Shown here piece by piece: positions 29,416 through 39,314 of a stretch of DNA of 64,000 nucleotides (the stretch's first letter is position 1; each line of letters opens with the position of its first letter). Where the stretch lies: positions 3,058,001 to 3,122,000 of the forward strand of contig NZ_CP054424.1 of NCBI RefSeq assembly GCF_013334205.1. The letters run 5' to 3'. The translations under genes were made by a program, and so were the position numbers. The notes under the pieces are model-generated. The model saw only the letters and a program-made list of their open reading frames with translations. It had not been told where the DNA came from and ran no database searches. Source of the DNA: Rhodoferax sp. BAB1. Its GTDB lineage: Bacteria; Pseudomonadota; Gammaproteobacteria; Burkholderiales; Burkholderiaceae_C.

Positions 29416-29910
29416 GTGTTGAACACCGACTTCCGCCCCTCCCAGCTCCCCGAGTTCACCCCGCCGCAGCCGCCGCACACCAAGCTCAAAAGGGTTGCGG
29501 CCGAGTACGCGCTGGTCGCGCTCGCCGCGGGCATCGGAGGGGTGTATGTGCTGGTGACAAGTTACCTGACCCGCCTGGCGCTGGCACCTGCCATCGCCAT
29601 CGGGGTGCTGCTGGCCATGCACCTGGGCACGGTGCTCGTCGCACGACTGCGGCTAGGCGAATGGCTGGGGCTGACCGGGCTTCTGATCACCGTGCTGGCG
29701 GCCCTGGTCGCACCGGCTACCGCCGGCCTGGCCGACCCCAGTGAGCGCATGGCTCCGGCGGGCGGCTACGTGCCCCTGCCCACCACGCCCACGGACCACT
29801 GGCTCGTGCGCAGCGCCCAGGCCATGACCGACACCGCCGGCCCCATCGTGGTGATCATCGGTGCCCTCATCAGCAGCTGGTTCGCCGTGCACAACGCCAG
29901 GCCGAGGTAG
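29416..29910 (+). CDS. Small integral membrane protein of unknown function
   Basis: I do not recognise this 164-residue protein. It has a polar N-terminus of about 28 residues and four predicted membrane helices (ALVALAAGIGGVYVLVTSYL, ALAPAIAIGVLLAMHLGTVL, WLGLTGLLITVLAALVAPA and a final IVVIIGALISSWFAV). A GTG start at 29416 is assumed; a TTG follows directly. It lies between the real queA end and a decayed queA tail copy, so it may have arrived with an insertion. GC content is similar to the core genome. Confidence 0.6.
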   Translation: MLNTDFRPSQLPEFTPPQPPHTKLKRVAAEYALVALAAGIGGVYVLVTSYLTRLALAPAIAIGVLLAMHLGTVLVARLRLGEWLGLTGLLITVLAALVAPATAGLADPSERMAPAGGYVPLPTTPTDHWLVRSAQAMTDTAGPIVVIIGALISSWFAVHNARPR

Positions 29911-29925
29911 GTTGCGGTGATGCCT

Positions 29926-29984
29926 GCATGCGATCAGGCAGCGCTACCGCCTCTTCAGCTATGGGGATGAGTAGTGCTGGAGCG
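29926..29984 (+). pseudogene. Decayed copy of the queA 3' end
   Basis: These 59 bp match the last part of queA (29195-29254) at about 52 of 60 positions. Read in the queA frame it gives HAIRQRYRLFSYGDE and a stop, against [15 protein letters not shown] in the intact gene, with one synonymous change. The pattern looks like a diverged homologous tail rather than a recent duplication. Together with the intact end it forms an imperfect direct repeat around the membrane-protein gene. Confidence 0.75.
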
Positions 29985-30167
29985 AACTCGACAACCCATC
30001 TCCCCTTGAACCTTTGCTTTTGGTCAGCATCTATCGGCCAGTCATACATGCGGCATCAACGCTTGTATGAAAGTGGTGTTTTTTCCGCGAGGCATGGCGC
30101 GCCAAGACTAACTGAGTCTTGTAAAACTCGCTAGGCTGAACAACGGCTCTGAGGCATCATTTATCTC
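29985..30167. other. Lower-GC intergenic segment before the PIN-like gene
   Basis: This 183-bp stretch has visibly more A and T than the flanks. It holds an imperfect palindrome near 30043-30069 (CATACATGCG with CGCTTGTATG) and a perfect 7-bp hairpin CAAGACT-AACTG-AGTCTTG at 30103-30121. No gene, tRNA or transposase remnant is recognisable. It probably contains the promoter of the next gene, but no convincing -35/-10 pair is seen. Confidence 0.5.
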
Positions 30168-31064
30168 ATGACTTTGCTGAGACAACGACTGTCAGCCCTT
30201 GTCCAAGAGATTCGACATGTCGCTAGCCCGCGTTTGGGCAACGTCTTGCTGACGTTGTCGACCTATAAAGCACGGAGAAGACTTGCCGGCGCTTCCCCGA
30301 TAGAAATTCTGGTGGACAGCTCAGTGCTCGCACTTGCAGTCACGCACGAAACACTTTGGGTTTCGACCGGCCGTCATCCTTGGGGGCCGCATATGCCGGA
30401 TACCGGCCACATGGCGCGAGTTCCTGTCAGACGCAAACCCAATCGCCACGCTTCACCCGAAGCGAAGAGAGACTACGAGGAGGTCTGTTATCTCGTAGGA
30501 CTTGTCCACTTAGCTCGTATCGGACTCGTCCGTTTCAAGACTTCCGGGGAGCTTCGCGTTGAGCAGTGGAAACACCCAGTCGGTCGCTTCAAGGGGTATG
30601 GCTATTTCGACCTCAGCCTTTTCAGTGGGATTGACATTAAGTCAGTAGATCGAATGGCTGAAATGCACTTTCAGCCAAGTTGGAAACAGGGACCCAGTTG
30701 GGCGGATCAGCAGCAAGAACGGCTGCAAAACTCCACAGACGTTCTCTATAAAGGTATCGTCAAGCATCTCGGCTCCACGAATAGCCAAGACGCTTGGCAC
30801 ATTCGAACCGCGGAGACATACGGCTTGTTCTGCTTATTGACTGTTGACCGTTCGCTATGCACCAATTTCAGGCAGCGAAGCCAGCAAGAACCGATTCGCT
30901 CGTTGCGCACGACCGTCCTAACGCCCAGGGAGTTGGGGCGCCGGCTGGGCCTACGACCGCTTGACCCAAAATATTTGAGCTATGAAGGTGCAAGTTTTCC
31001 AGTCCGACCAGATCTAAGCATGCCCGGAGACAAAAGACGACGCCACAAAAGGCGCGGGCCATAG
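30168..31064 (+). CDS. Putative PIN-like nuclease, horizontally acquired
   Basis: The 298-residue protein has PIN-domain-like features: a buried strand with Asp, ILVDSSVLALA (D50), acidic residues in RDYEEVCYLVGLVHLAR (D102, E104, E105), DAWHIRTAETYGL (D208) and LTVDRSLC (D227). These could form the metal-binding acidic cluster of a PIN ribonuclease. The last 20 residues are very basic (KRRRHKRRG). Base composition is clearly lower in GC than all neighbours and rare codons are frequent, so transfer is likely. No antitoxin-sized gene is adjacent, so it is not an evident toxin-antitoxin pair. The start has no good ribosome binding site. Confidence 0.6.
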   Translation: MTLLRQRLSALVQEIRHVASPRLGNVLLTLSTYKARRRLAGASPIEILVDSSVLALAVTHETLWVSTGRHPWGPHMPDTGHMARVPVRRKPNRHASPEAKRDYEEVCYLVGLVHLARIGLVRFKTSGELRVEQWKHPVGRFKGYGYFDLSLFSGIDIKSVDRMAEMHFQPSWKQGPSWADQQQERLQNSTDVLYKGIVKHLGSTNSQDAWHIRTAETYGLFCLLTVDRSLCTNFRQRSQQEPIRSLRTTVLTPRELGRRLGLRPLDPKYLSYEGASFPVRPDLSMPGDKRRRHKRRGP

Positions 31065-31115
31065 GCACTGCATTCTTATCCGATGACGTGAAGCCGCCCC
31101 AAAACACCCGCCGAC

Positions 31116-31943
31116 CTAGAGTCCCCGCGCATGATGCGCAAAATGATCCGCCATGAAACTCGCGATGAAGTAATAGCTGTGGTCGTAACCCGCATGCCGC
31201 CGCAGCGTCAGCGGGTGACCTGCAGCATTGCAAGCCTCTTCCAGCAACTCAGGTCGCAGCTGCTTGCGCAAAAACTCATCGGTCTCACCCTGGTCCACGA
31301 GGATGGGCAGGCGCTCCTGGGCGGTGGCGACCAGTTCCACCGCGTCCCATTCCTTCCAAGCTGAAACATCCGCACCCAGGTAGGCCGTGAAAGCCTTCTG
31401 GCCCCAGGGCACCTGGCTGGGGGCGACCACGGGGGCGAAGGCCGAGACGCTGCGGTAACGGCCCGGGTTGCGCAGTGCAGTGACGAGCGCGCCGTGGCCG
31501 CCCATGCTGTGGCCGAAGATGCCGCGCGCATCCGTGGCGGGGAAGTTCTGCTCGATCAGTGTGGGCAGCTCCTGCGCCACGTAGTCCGCCATGCGGTAGT
31601 GCTGGGCCCAGGGGGCCTGGGTGGCGTTGAGGTAGAAGCCTGCACCTTCGCCCAGGTCGTACGTGTCTTCATTGGGCACGCCGGGGCCGCGGGGGCTGGT
31701 GTCGGGGGCGACGAGGATGAAACCGTGGCGCGCGGCATGTTCCTGCGCGCCGGCCTTGGTGATGAAGGTCTGCTCGTTGCAGGTCAGGCCGGCCAGGTAA
31801 TACAGCACGGGGCAGCGCTGGCCCTCCACGGCGGCGGGCGGCAGGTAGACGCCGAACTTCATCTCGCAGCCCAGGGTGGTGGACTGGTGTTTCCAGACTT
31901 CCTGCCGGCCGCCGAAGCTGGCGTGGCGCTCTACGCGGTTCAT
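31116..31943 (-). CDS. fghA: S-formylglutathione hydrolase
   Basis: This esterase hydrolyses S-formylglutathione to formate and glutathione, the second step of glutathione-dependent formaldehyde detoxification. The 275-residue protein has the nucleophile motif GHSMGGHGALV (Ser146), Asp in LVDQGETDEFL and His in GYDHSYYFI, completing the triad, plus AGLTCNEQTF near residue 55. GAGGAG precedes the ATG. It follows the dehydrogenase gene by 21 bp on the same strand, forming a two-gene operon. Confidence 0.96.
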   Translation of the reverse strand: MNRVERHASFGGRQEVWKHQSTTLGCEMKFGVYLPPAAVEGQRCPVLYYLAGLTCNEQTFITKAGAQEHAARHGFILVAPDTSPRGPGVPNEDTYDLGEGAGFYLNATQAPWAQHYRMADYVAQELPTLIEQNFPATDARGIFGHSMGGHGALVTALRNPGRYRSVSAFAPVVAPSQVPWGQKAFTAYLGADVSAWKEWDAVELVATAQERLPILVDQGETDEFLRKQLRPELLEEACNAAGHPLTLRRHAGYDHSYYFIASFMADHFAHHARGL

Positions 31944-31964
31944 GTCTTCTCTCCTCGGGTCGCT

Positions 31965-33086
<1,122 letters not shown>

Positions 33087-33215
33087 TCAGGGATGGGGGA
33101 CAGGCTGGCAAACGCGCAAGGGCGAATGCAAGGGCTGGATTCTCGGCCAGATGGCGGGCTCGCACCCGGGCGGCCAACGATAACCCTGCAGCGCCGACCC
33201 AACCCTTGACACACA

Positions 33216-33237
33216 AAAGCCCGGCGTACCGGGCTTT
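33216..33237 (-). terminator. Terminator after the Bug receptor gene
   Basis: AAAGCCCGG-CGTA-CCGGGCTTT forms a perfect 9-bp stem, followed on the minus strand by TTTTG. It lies 34 bp after the receptor stop codon at 33272. The remaining part of the 197-bp gap up to frmA shows no other clear signal. Confidence 0.85.
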
Positions 33238-33271
33238 GCATGAGGGGGTAGCGGCCAGGGGCCGCCAAGCC

Positions 33272-34240
33272 TTATTCCGCCTTGATGCCGGCGGTGGTGG
33301 CCACGCGCGTCCAGCGCACCAGCTCGGAACGCATGAAGTCGGTGGCCTCGTCCGGGCTGGCGTAGACGATGTCGAAACCCATGCCTTCGAGCCTGGCCTT
33401 CATCTCGGGCTGCTTGAGCACCTGGGTGTAGGCGGCGTGCAGGCTCTTGACCACGGCCGGCGGCGTGGCCGAGGGGGCGTAGAGCGCGAACCAGTTGGAG
33501 ACCTCGGCGCCGGGGTAGCCGGATTCGATCAGCGTGGGCGTCTGGGGCAGATCGCGGTGGCGCTGCTTGGCAGCCACGGCCAGCACGCGGATGCGACCCT
33601 GCTTGATGAAAGGCAGGGCGTTCTGCAGGGGGCTGAACATGTAGTCCAGCTGGCCGCCCACCAGGTCGTTCATGGCCTGGGACTGGCCCTTGTAGGGGAT
33701 GTGGTTGGACGTGGTGCCGGCGATCTGGTTGAAGTATTCCGCCGTGAGGTGCTGGGAGCTGCCCGTGCCCGCCGAGCCGTAGTTGAGCGCGCCGCCCTTG
33801 CTGCGCGCGAGCTCGACGAACTCTTTCACGTTCGCCGCCTTGACGGAGGGGTGGACCACCAGGGCCACGTCGGTCTGCCCGACCAGGGCCACGGTCTGGA
33901 AATCCTTGAGCAGGTCGTAGGGCAGCTTGCGGTAGACCGCCACATTGGTGGCGATGGTGCTGGGCGAGAACAGCAGGGTGTAGCCGTCGGCCTTGGCCTT
34001 GGCCACGAACTCCACGCCGATGTTGCCGCCGGCACCCGTCTTGTTCTCCACCACCACGGGCTGGCCCAGCAGTTCGCCCACCTTCTGGCCGACCGCACGG
34101 GCCATGACGTCAGTGCCGCCGCCGGCCGACACGGGCACGATGAGCTGGATGGGGCGTTGCGGGAAGTTCTGGGCGCTGGCATGGGACAGCAGCGCGGCAC
34201 CCAGGACGAGGCCGGCAGAAATGCGATGCAGAAGGTTCAT
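33272..34240 (-). CDS. Bug-family (TctC) tripartite tricarboxylate receptor
   Basis: The 322-residue periplasmic receptor has a Sec signal peptide (MNLLHRISAGLVLGAALLSH, cleavage after ASA) and the Bug core: FPQRPIQLIVPVSAGGGTDV, ENKTGAGGNIG, YGSAGTGSSQHLTAE and ADGYTLLF. GAGGAG lies 5 bases before the ATG at 34240, which rules out longer upstream starts. Bug proteins bind carboxylates and similar small ligands. No TctAB genes are adjacent, the usual situation for this expanded family. It is divergent from a class II aldolase gene, suggesting a shared substrate pathway and control. Confidence 0.92.
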   Translation of the reverse strand: MNLLHRISAGLVLGAALLSHASAQNFPQRPIQLIVPVSAGGGTDVMARAVGQKVGELLGQPVVVENKTGAGGNIGVEFVAKAKADGYTLLFSPSTIATNVAVYRKLPYDLLKDFQTVALVGQTDVALVVHPSVKAANVKEFVELARSKGGALNYGSAGTGSSQHLTAEYFNQIAGTTSNHIPYKGQSQAMNDLVGGQLDYMFSPLQNALPFIKQGRIRVLAVAAKQRHRDLPQTPTLIESGYPGAEVSNWFALYAPSATPPAVVKSLHAAYTQVLKQPEMKARLEGMGFDIVYASPDEATDFMRSELVRWTRVATTAGIKAE

Positions 34241-34270
34241 GATGTCTCCTCGTGTTGTTGCAATTGATCT

Positions 34271-34292
34271 TATGACGATAATCATACTTATC
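34271..34292. promoter_or_regulatory. Overlapping palindromes in the Bug-aldolase divergent region
   Basis: The 100-bp divergent gap is AT-rich and contains two interlocked inverted repeats: TATGA-N6-TCATA at 34271-34286 and GATAA-N6-TTATC at 34277-34292. This arrangement fits an operator controlling both genes. No regulator gene is adjacent, and the type of protein is unknown. Confidence 0.5.
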
Positions 34293-34340
34293 ATTAACCA
34301 ACGCAAGTCAGGAAAACACTGACGCGCCAGGAGACCCGAC

Positions 34341-35060
34341 ATGAGCCCCACCGCCAATCCCGCCCTGATCGACGACCTCGTCATCGCCAACCACATCCTG
34401 GTCAACGAGGGCGTGCTCGACGGCTTCGGCCACATCAGCGTGCGCCATGACCAGCAGCCCGACCGTTTCCTGATCGCCCGCAGCATGGCGCCGGGCCTGG
34501 TGACGGCCGACGACATCGTGGCCTGCGACCTGGACGGCAGCGTGCACGACGAACGCGGCCGCAAGACCTATGTGGAGCGTTTCATCCACAGCGAGATCTA
34601 CCGCGTCCGCCCCGACGTGATGGCCGTCATCCACAGCCACTCGCCCGCGGTCATCCCCTTTGGCGTGACGGGCGCGCGCCTGCGGCCGATCTGCCACATG
34701 AGCGGTTTCCTGGGCGCGCAGGTGCCGGTGTTCGAGATCCGGCACACGGCCGGCGAGGCCAGTGACCTGCTGATCCGCAACCAGGCCCTGGGCAAAGCCC
34801 TGGCGGCCGACCTGGGCCAGCAGGCTGTGGCGCTGCTGCGCGGGCATGGCAATGTGGTGGTGGGTTTCTCCATTCAGCAGGTGGTGTTCCGCGCCATCTA
34901 CACCGAGAGCAACGCCCGCCTGCAGAGCGAGGCCATGCGCCTGGGCGAGATCAACTACCTGACGCCGGGCGAAGCCCAGGCCACCTCGGACATGAACGAC
35001 GAGCACCTGGGCCGGCCCTGGGAAGTCTGGAAGAAACGGGCGCTGCAAAACCGCGTCTGA
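34341..35060 (+). CDS. Class II aldolase/adducin-family protein
   Basis: The 239-residue protein has the zinc-dependent class II aldolase fold: GHISVRHDQQPDRFLIARSM, HSEIYRVRPDVMAVIHSHSPAV with the metal His pair, and the third His in LLRGHGNVVVG. Members include fuculose aldolases and decarboxylase-like enzymes of plasmid-borne aromatic pathways. AGGAG lies upstream of the ATG. It is divergent from the Bug receptor; the pair could import and process a hydroxycarboxylate or sugar acid. The substrate is not assigned. Confidence 0.85.
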   Translation: MSPTANPALIDDLVIANHILVNEGVLDGFGHISVRHDQQPDRFLIARSMAPGLVTADDIVACDLDGSVHDERGRKTYVERFIHSEIYRVRPDVMAVIHSHSPAVIPFGVTGARLRPICHMSGFLGAQVPVFEIRHTAGEASDLLIRNQALGKALAADLGQQAVALLRGHGNVVVGFSIQQVVFRAIYTESNARLQSEAMRLGEINYLTPGEAQATSDMNDEHLGRPWEVWKKRALQNRV

Positions 35061-35090
35061 GCGCCGGGTGAGGGGCAGAGCCTAAAATCA

Positions 35091-36548
<1,458 letters not shown>

Positions 36549-36589
36549 GCCTGTAAGAAAACCGGACTCAGGCGCGACCAAGGTTAGGA

Positions 36590-37195
36590 ATGGACATGGC
36601 CCTCACCCTACCCCTCACCATAGCCCCTGCCGACCTGGCCGCCATCCGCACCGACATGCTGCGCTTCGCGCGTCTGCAGTTGCGCGACGCGGCCGCCGCC
36701 GAAGACGCAGTGCAGGAAGCCCTGCTGGCCGCGCTGGCCAATGCCCAGCAGTTCGCCGGCCGGGCCCAGGCCAAGACATGGGTCTTCGGCATCCTGCGCA
36801 ACAAGATCGTGGACGTCATCCGCCAGCAGAGCCGCAGCACCAATGTCTCGTCCTTCTCCGACGGTGAGCAGAGCCTGGACGAGACTTTCGAAACCCTGTT
36901 CCGCGAGAACGCGCACTGGACCCCGGCCTCGCGCCCGCGCGACTGGGGCAGCCCCGAAGCGGCCCTGCGCCAGCAGCATTTCTGGGGCGTGTTCGAGGCC
37001 TGCCTGACCCACCTGCCCGAGAACACGGCGCGCGTTTTCATGATGCGCGAATTTCTCGATTTCGAAACGCCCGAGGTCTGCCAGGAACTGGGCATCACGG
37101 TGAGCAACTGCAACGTCATCCTGCACCGGGCACGCAATGCGCTGCGCCTGTGCCTGCAACGCGGCTGGTTCACCGAAGGAGAAAAGACATGCTGA
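36590..37195 (+). CDS. ECF-type RNA polymerase sigma factor
   Basis: The 201-residue protein has sigma70 region 2 (RFARLQLRDAAAAEDAVQEALLAALA and KTWVFGILRNKIVDVIRQQ) and region 4 (LTHLPENTARVFMMREFLDFETPEVCQELG, with the helix ITVSNCNVILHRARNALR). Two ATG codons, at 36590 and 36596, are both plausible. It overlaps the next gene, a zinc-finger anti-sigma factor, by 7 bp. A TGTAAG-N17-CGACC sequence at 36552-36579 could be an autoregulatory ECF promoter but would give almost no leader. Signal and regulon unknown. Confidence 0.9.
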   Translation: MDMALTLPLTIAPADLAAIRTDMLRFARLQLRDAAAAEDAVQEALLAALANAQQFAGRAQAKTWVFGILRNKIVDVIRQQSRSTNVSSFSDGEQSLDETFETLFRENAHWTPASRPRDWGSPEAALRQQHFWGVFEACLTHLPENTARVFMMREFLDFETPEVCQELGITVSNCNVILHRARNALRLCLQRGWFTEGEKTC

Positions 37196-37383
37196 ACTGC
37201 AAACAGGCCAGCCACCTCATGTCCGAGGCGCAGGACCGCCCGCTCGCGCTGGGCGAGCGCCTGCCGCTACGCCTGCATCTGTTCATGTGTGTAGGCTGCC
37301 GCAACTACGGCAAGCAGCTGGACTTCCTGCGGGCTGTCACCCGGGAAATGAAGGCCGGCAGCGAGCCGGCCCCCAAGGACTGA
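37189..37383 (+). CDS. Small zinc-finger anti-sigma factor
   Basis: The 64-residue soluble protein has the ZAS motif HLFMCVGC (H30, C34, C37), which holds zinc and inserts between sigma domains. It lacks a membrane segment, so it senses a cytoplasmic signal. Its ATG lies inside the last codons of the sigma gene with GGAG upstream, so the two are translationally coupled, as expected of a sigma/anti-sigma pair. Confidence 0.85.
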   Translation: MLNCKQASHLMSEAQDRPLALGERLPLRLHLFMCVGCRNYGKQLDFLRAVTREMKAGSEPAPKD

Positions 37384-37394
37384 GGCGACTCAAC

Positions 37395-39260
37395 TCAACG
37401 CCACTGATCCCTAAGCACCCACGCAAAGGCTGCCAGCAGGGCCACGGCCACGATGCCGAAGTACAGGGCCCAGGGTTTCTTCTTCTCGGCGTAGGGATCG
37501 GTGAGCGCGCGCTCGGCATTGGGCGGCAGGTGCGCCACCTGGGTCAGCGAGGTGCCGAAGGGAATGTTGATCTTGGCGCGCGCATTGATGGCCCAGCCAT
37601 TGGCGTCCAGGATGGGGCCCAGGTTGCGGCTGCGCAGCTTGAACCAGGCCAGGATGACGGCCGGGCCGGAGATGGCCAGCATCAGGCCGGCCAGCGCAAT
37701 GGGCACCTGCCACCACTTGAGCGCCAGCAGGCCGACCAGCACCGAGGCCAGGGCCGTGCCGATGGCGCCCACGGCCAGGCCGATGGCGGCAAAGATGCCG
37801 GCGAACTTGCCCACGTCGAAAGGCGGCGGGGGCGTTGCCGGCGCCGCGGGGGCAGCGGCCACCTTCTTGCTGCCATCCACCACAGCGGTAGTGAGCTTCT
37901 CGTCCGAGGCCTTGGCCTTGCTGGCGGCGATCTTCTGCAGCTGCTCGCCGACAAAACGGGCCAGCCGTTTGTAGGGCGACCAGAAGGCCTGGCGCAGGCT
38001 GATCGGGTGGTCGACGATCTTGGCGATGGTGGCGTCCCAGTCGCGGCCCTGGCGGTCATAGAACACGCCGTTGCGCCCGACCATGAGCTGGTCCGAGTCG
38101 CCGGCCGTGAAGGCCGCGGCCACGCTGAGCTTCTCGGCGCCGCGCACGCAATCGCAATAGACCAGGCACATGCGCGAGAGCGTGGCCAGGGTCGCATGGC
38201 GGCCCGCGTCGTTGACGGCCACGCAGAGTTCGGCCGAGCGGCCGTCCAGGTAGAGCGTGCCGACCTGGAAGGTGGCTTTGCCTTGGCGGGTGTAGAAATC
38301 GCGGAAGGCCACGAAGTTGTTGGCCAGGGCCAGCAGGTCGCGCACGTAATGCGCCAGCTTCTCCAGCTGGCGCACGCCATCGACCTCGGCCGCGGCATCG
38401 GGTTTGGCGGCCAGCCAGGCGGCATAGGGTGCGAGCTTGTCTTTCAGCGCCTTCCAGTCGGCCTCGGTCAACAGCGCGCGCTCGCCCAGCAGCGGCTGGA
38501 TGGCGGCCTGGTGCAGGGTGGCCAAACGCGCCGCCCAGGCCGGGTTGAGCCCGGTGCCCAGCGGCAGTGCCGCACCGGCCTGCACGTGCGCCAGCGGCAG
38601 CGCGGCAATGCTCTCGGCATCGGTCTTCAAGGTCGCGCCACCGAGTGCGGCCAGCGTCGCATCGGCGGCATTGAGGGCCGCGCCGGCGCGTCCGTCATAG
38701 GCGGCCAGGCGGCAGCGCACGAACCAGTCTTCCACCTTCTCGGCCACGGCGGCCAGGGCCTCGTGCGCCGCAGCAGTGGCGTCGCCCAGCGGGCGGGCGG
38801 CGGCACCGGCAGCCTCCCAGGCGGCCTGTGCGCGCTGCGCGTGGCGGGCCTGTGCAGCGTTGGCTGCTTCCACCGTCACCAGACCGTCGCCGCTGCCGAT
38901 GTCGGCCAGCAGCTCGCGCGCGGCGGCGGCGATGGCGGCACCCTCGGCGTCATCGTCGCGGATGGCAGAAAAAGGCACGCCCGGCAGCTTCTGCGCCAGC
39001 ACCTCGCTGTCCTTCAGGCGCGCACCGGCCCAGGCCACGGCGGCGATCAGCTCGGGTGCGCGGACCTGGCCGTCGGCATCGCTGTCCACGAAGGCCAGGG
39101 TGCGGGCATCGAACTCGATGCCCTTGACCGGGCAGGACAGGGCCACCCAGAGCTTCTGGTCGAGCTGGCCGATGTTGAGCAGTTCGGCCGCGGTGTCCAG
39201 GCGGACCTGGTCAAAACCGCCGGCACGGAAGAAACGCCAATGGGGCTGGGTCGAGGTCAT
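37395..39260 (-). CDS. EF-hand-containing membrane protein of unknown function
   Basis: I do not recognise the family of this 621-residue protein. A canonical EF-hand loop DSDADGQVRAPE spans residues 59-70, with all calcium-ligating positions occupied, and a degenerate second loop DIGSGDGLVTVE follows about 50 residues later. The middle is a helical, Ala-rich region. Three membrane helices lie near the C-terminus (IFAAIGLAVGAIGTALASVL, WWQVPIALAGLMLAISG, YFGIVAVALLAAFAWVL). GGAGG before the ATG at 39260 sets the start. It is convergent with the anti-sigma gene and 55 bp downstream of the antiporter gene in the same direction. Confidence 0.75.
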   Translation of the reverse strand: MTSTQPHWRFFRAGGFDQVRLDTAAELLNIGQLDQKLWVALSCPVKGIEFDARTLAFVDSDADGQVRAPELIAAVAWAGARLKDSEVLAQKLPGVPFSAIRDDDAEGAAIAAAARELLADIGSGDGLVTVEAANAAQARHAQRAQAAWEAAGAAARPLGDATAAAHEALAAVAEKVEDWFVRCRLAAYDGRAGAALNAADATLAALGGATLKTDAESIAALPLAHVQAGAALPLGTGLNPAWAARLATLHQAAIQPLLGERALLTEADWKALKDKLAPYAAWLAAKPDAAAEVDGVRQLEKLAHYVRDLLALANNFVAFRDFYTRQGKATFQVGTLYLDGRSAELCVAVNDAGRHATLATLSRMCLVYCDCVRGAEKLSVAAAFTAGDSDQLMVGRNGVFYDRQGRDWDATIAKIVDHPISLRQAFWSPYKRLARFVGEQLQKIAASKAKASDEKLTTAVVDGSKKVAAAPAAPATPPPPFDVGKFAGIFAAIGLAVGAIGTALASVLVGLLALKWWQVPIALAGLMLAISGPAVILAWFKLRSRNLGPILDANGWAINARAKINIPFGTSLTQVAHLPPNAERALTDPYAEKKKPWALYFGIVAVALLAAFAWVLRDQWR

Positions 39261-39314
39261 GTGCAGGTCCTCCGGAATGATTGGATTCATCTTACCCGCA
39301 GCCCGGGCCCGGCC

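Noticed and set aside
29402..29422. A six-codon ATG frame (MDNPTC and stop) overlapping the start of the membrane-protein gene
   Set aside because: It has no ribosome binding site and no regulatory residue pattern, so a leader peptide is not supported.
29926..29984. The queA tail copy as a tRNA-type attachment site
   Set aside because: No integrase gene or matching right-hand core was found in the window, so only a gene-end duplication can be claimed.
30168..31064. The PIN-like gene as half of a VapBC toxin-antitoxin pair
   Set aside because: At 298 residues it is about twice the usual toxin length and no small antitoxin gene overlaps or adjoins it.
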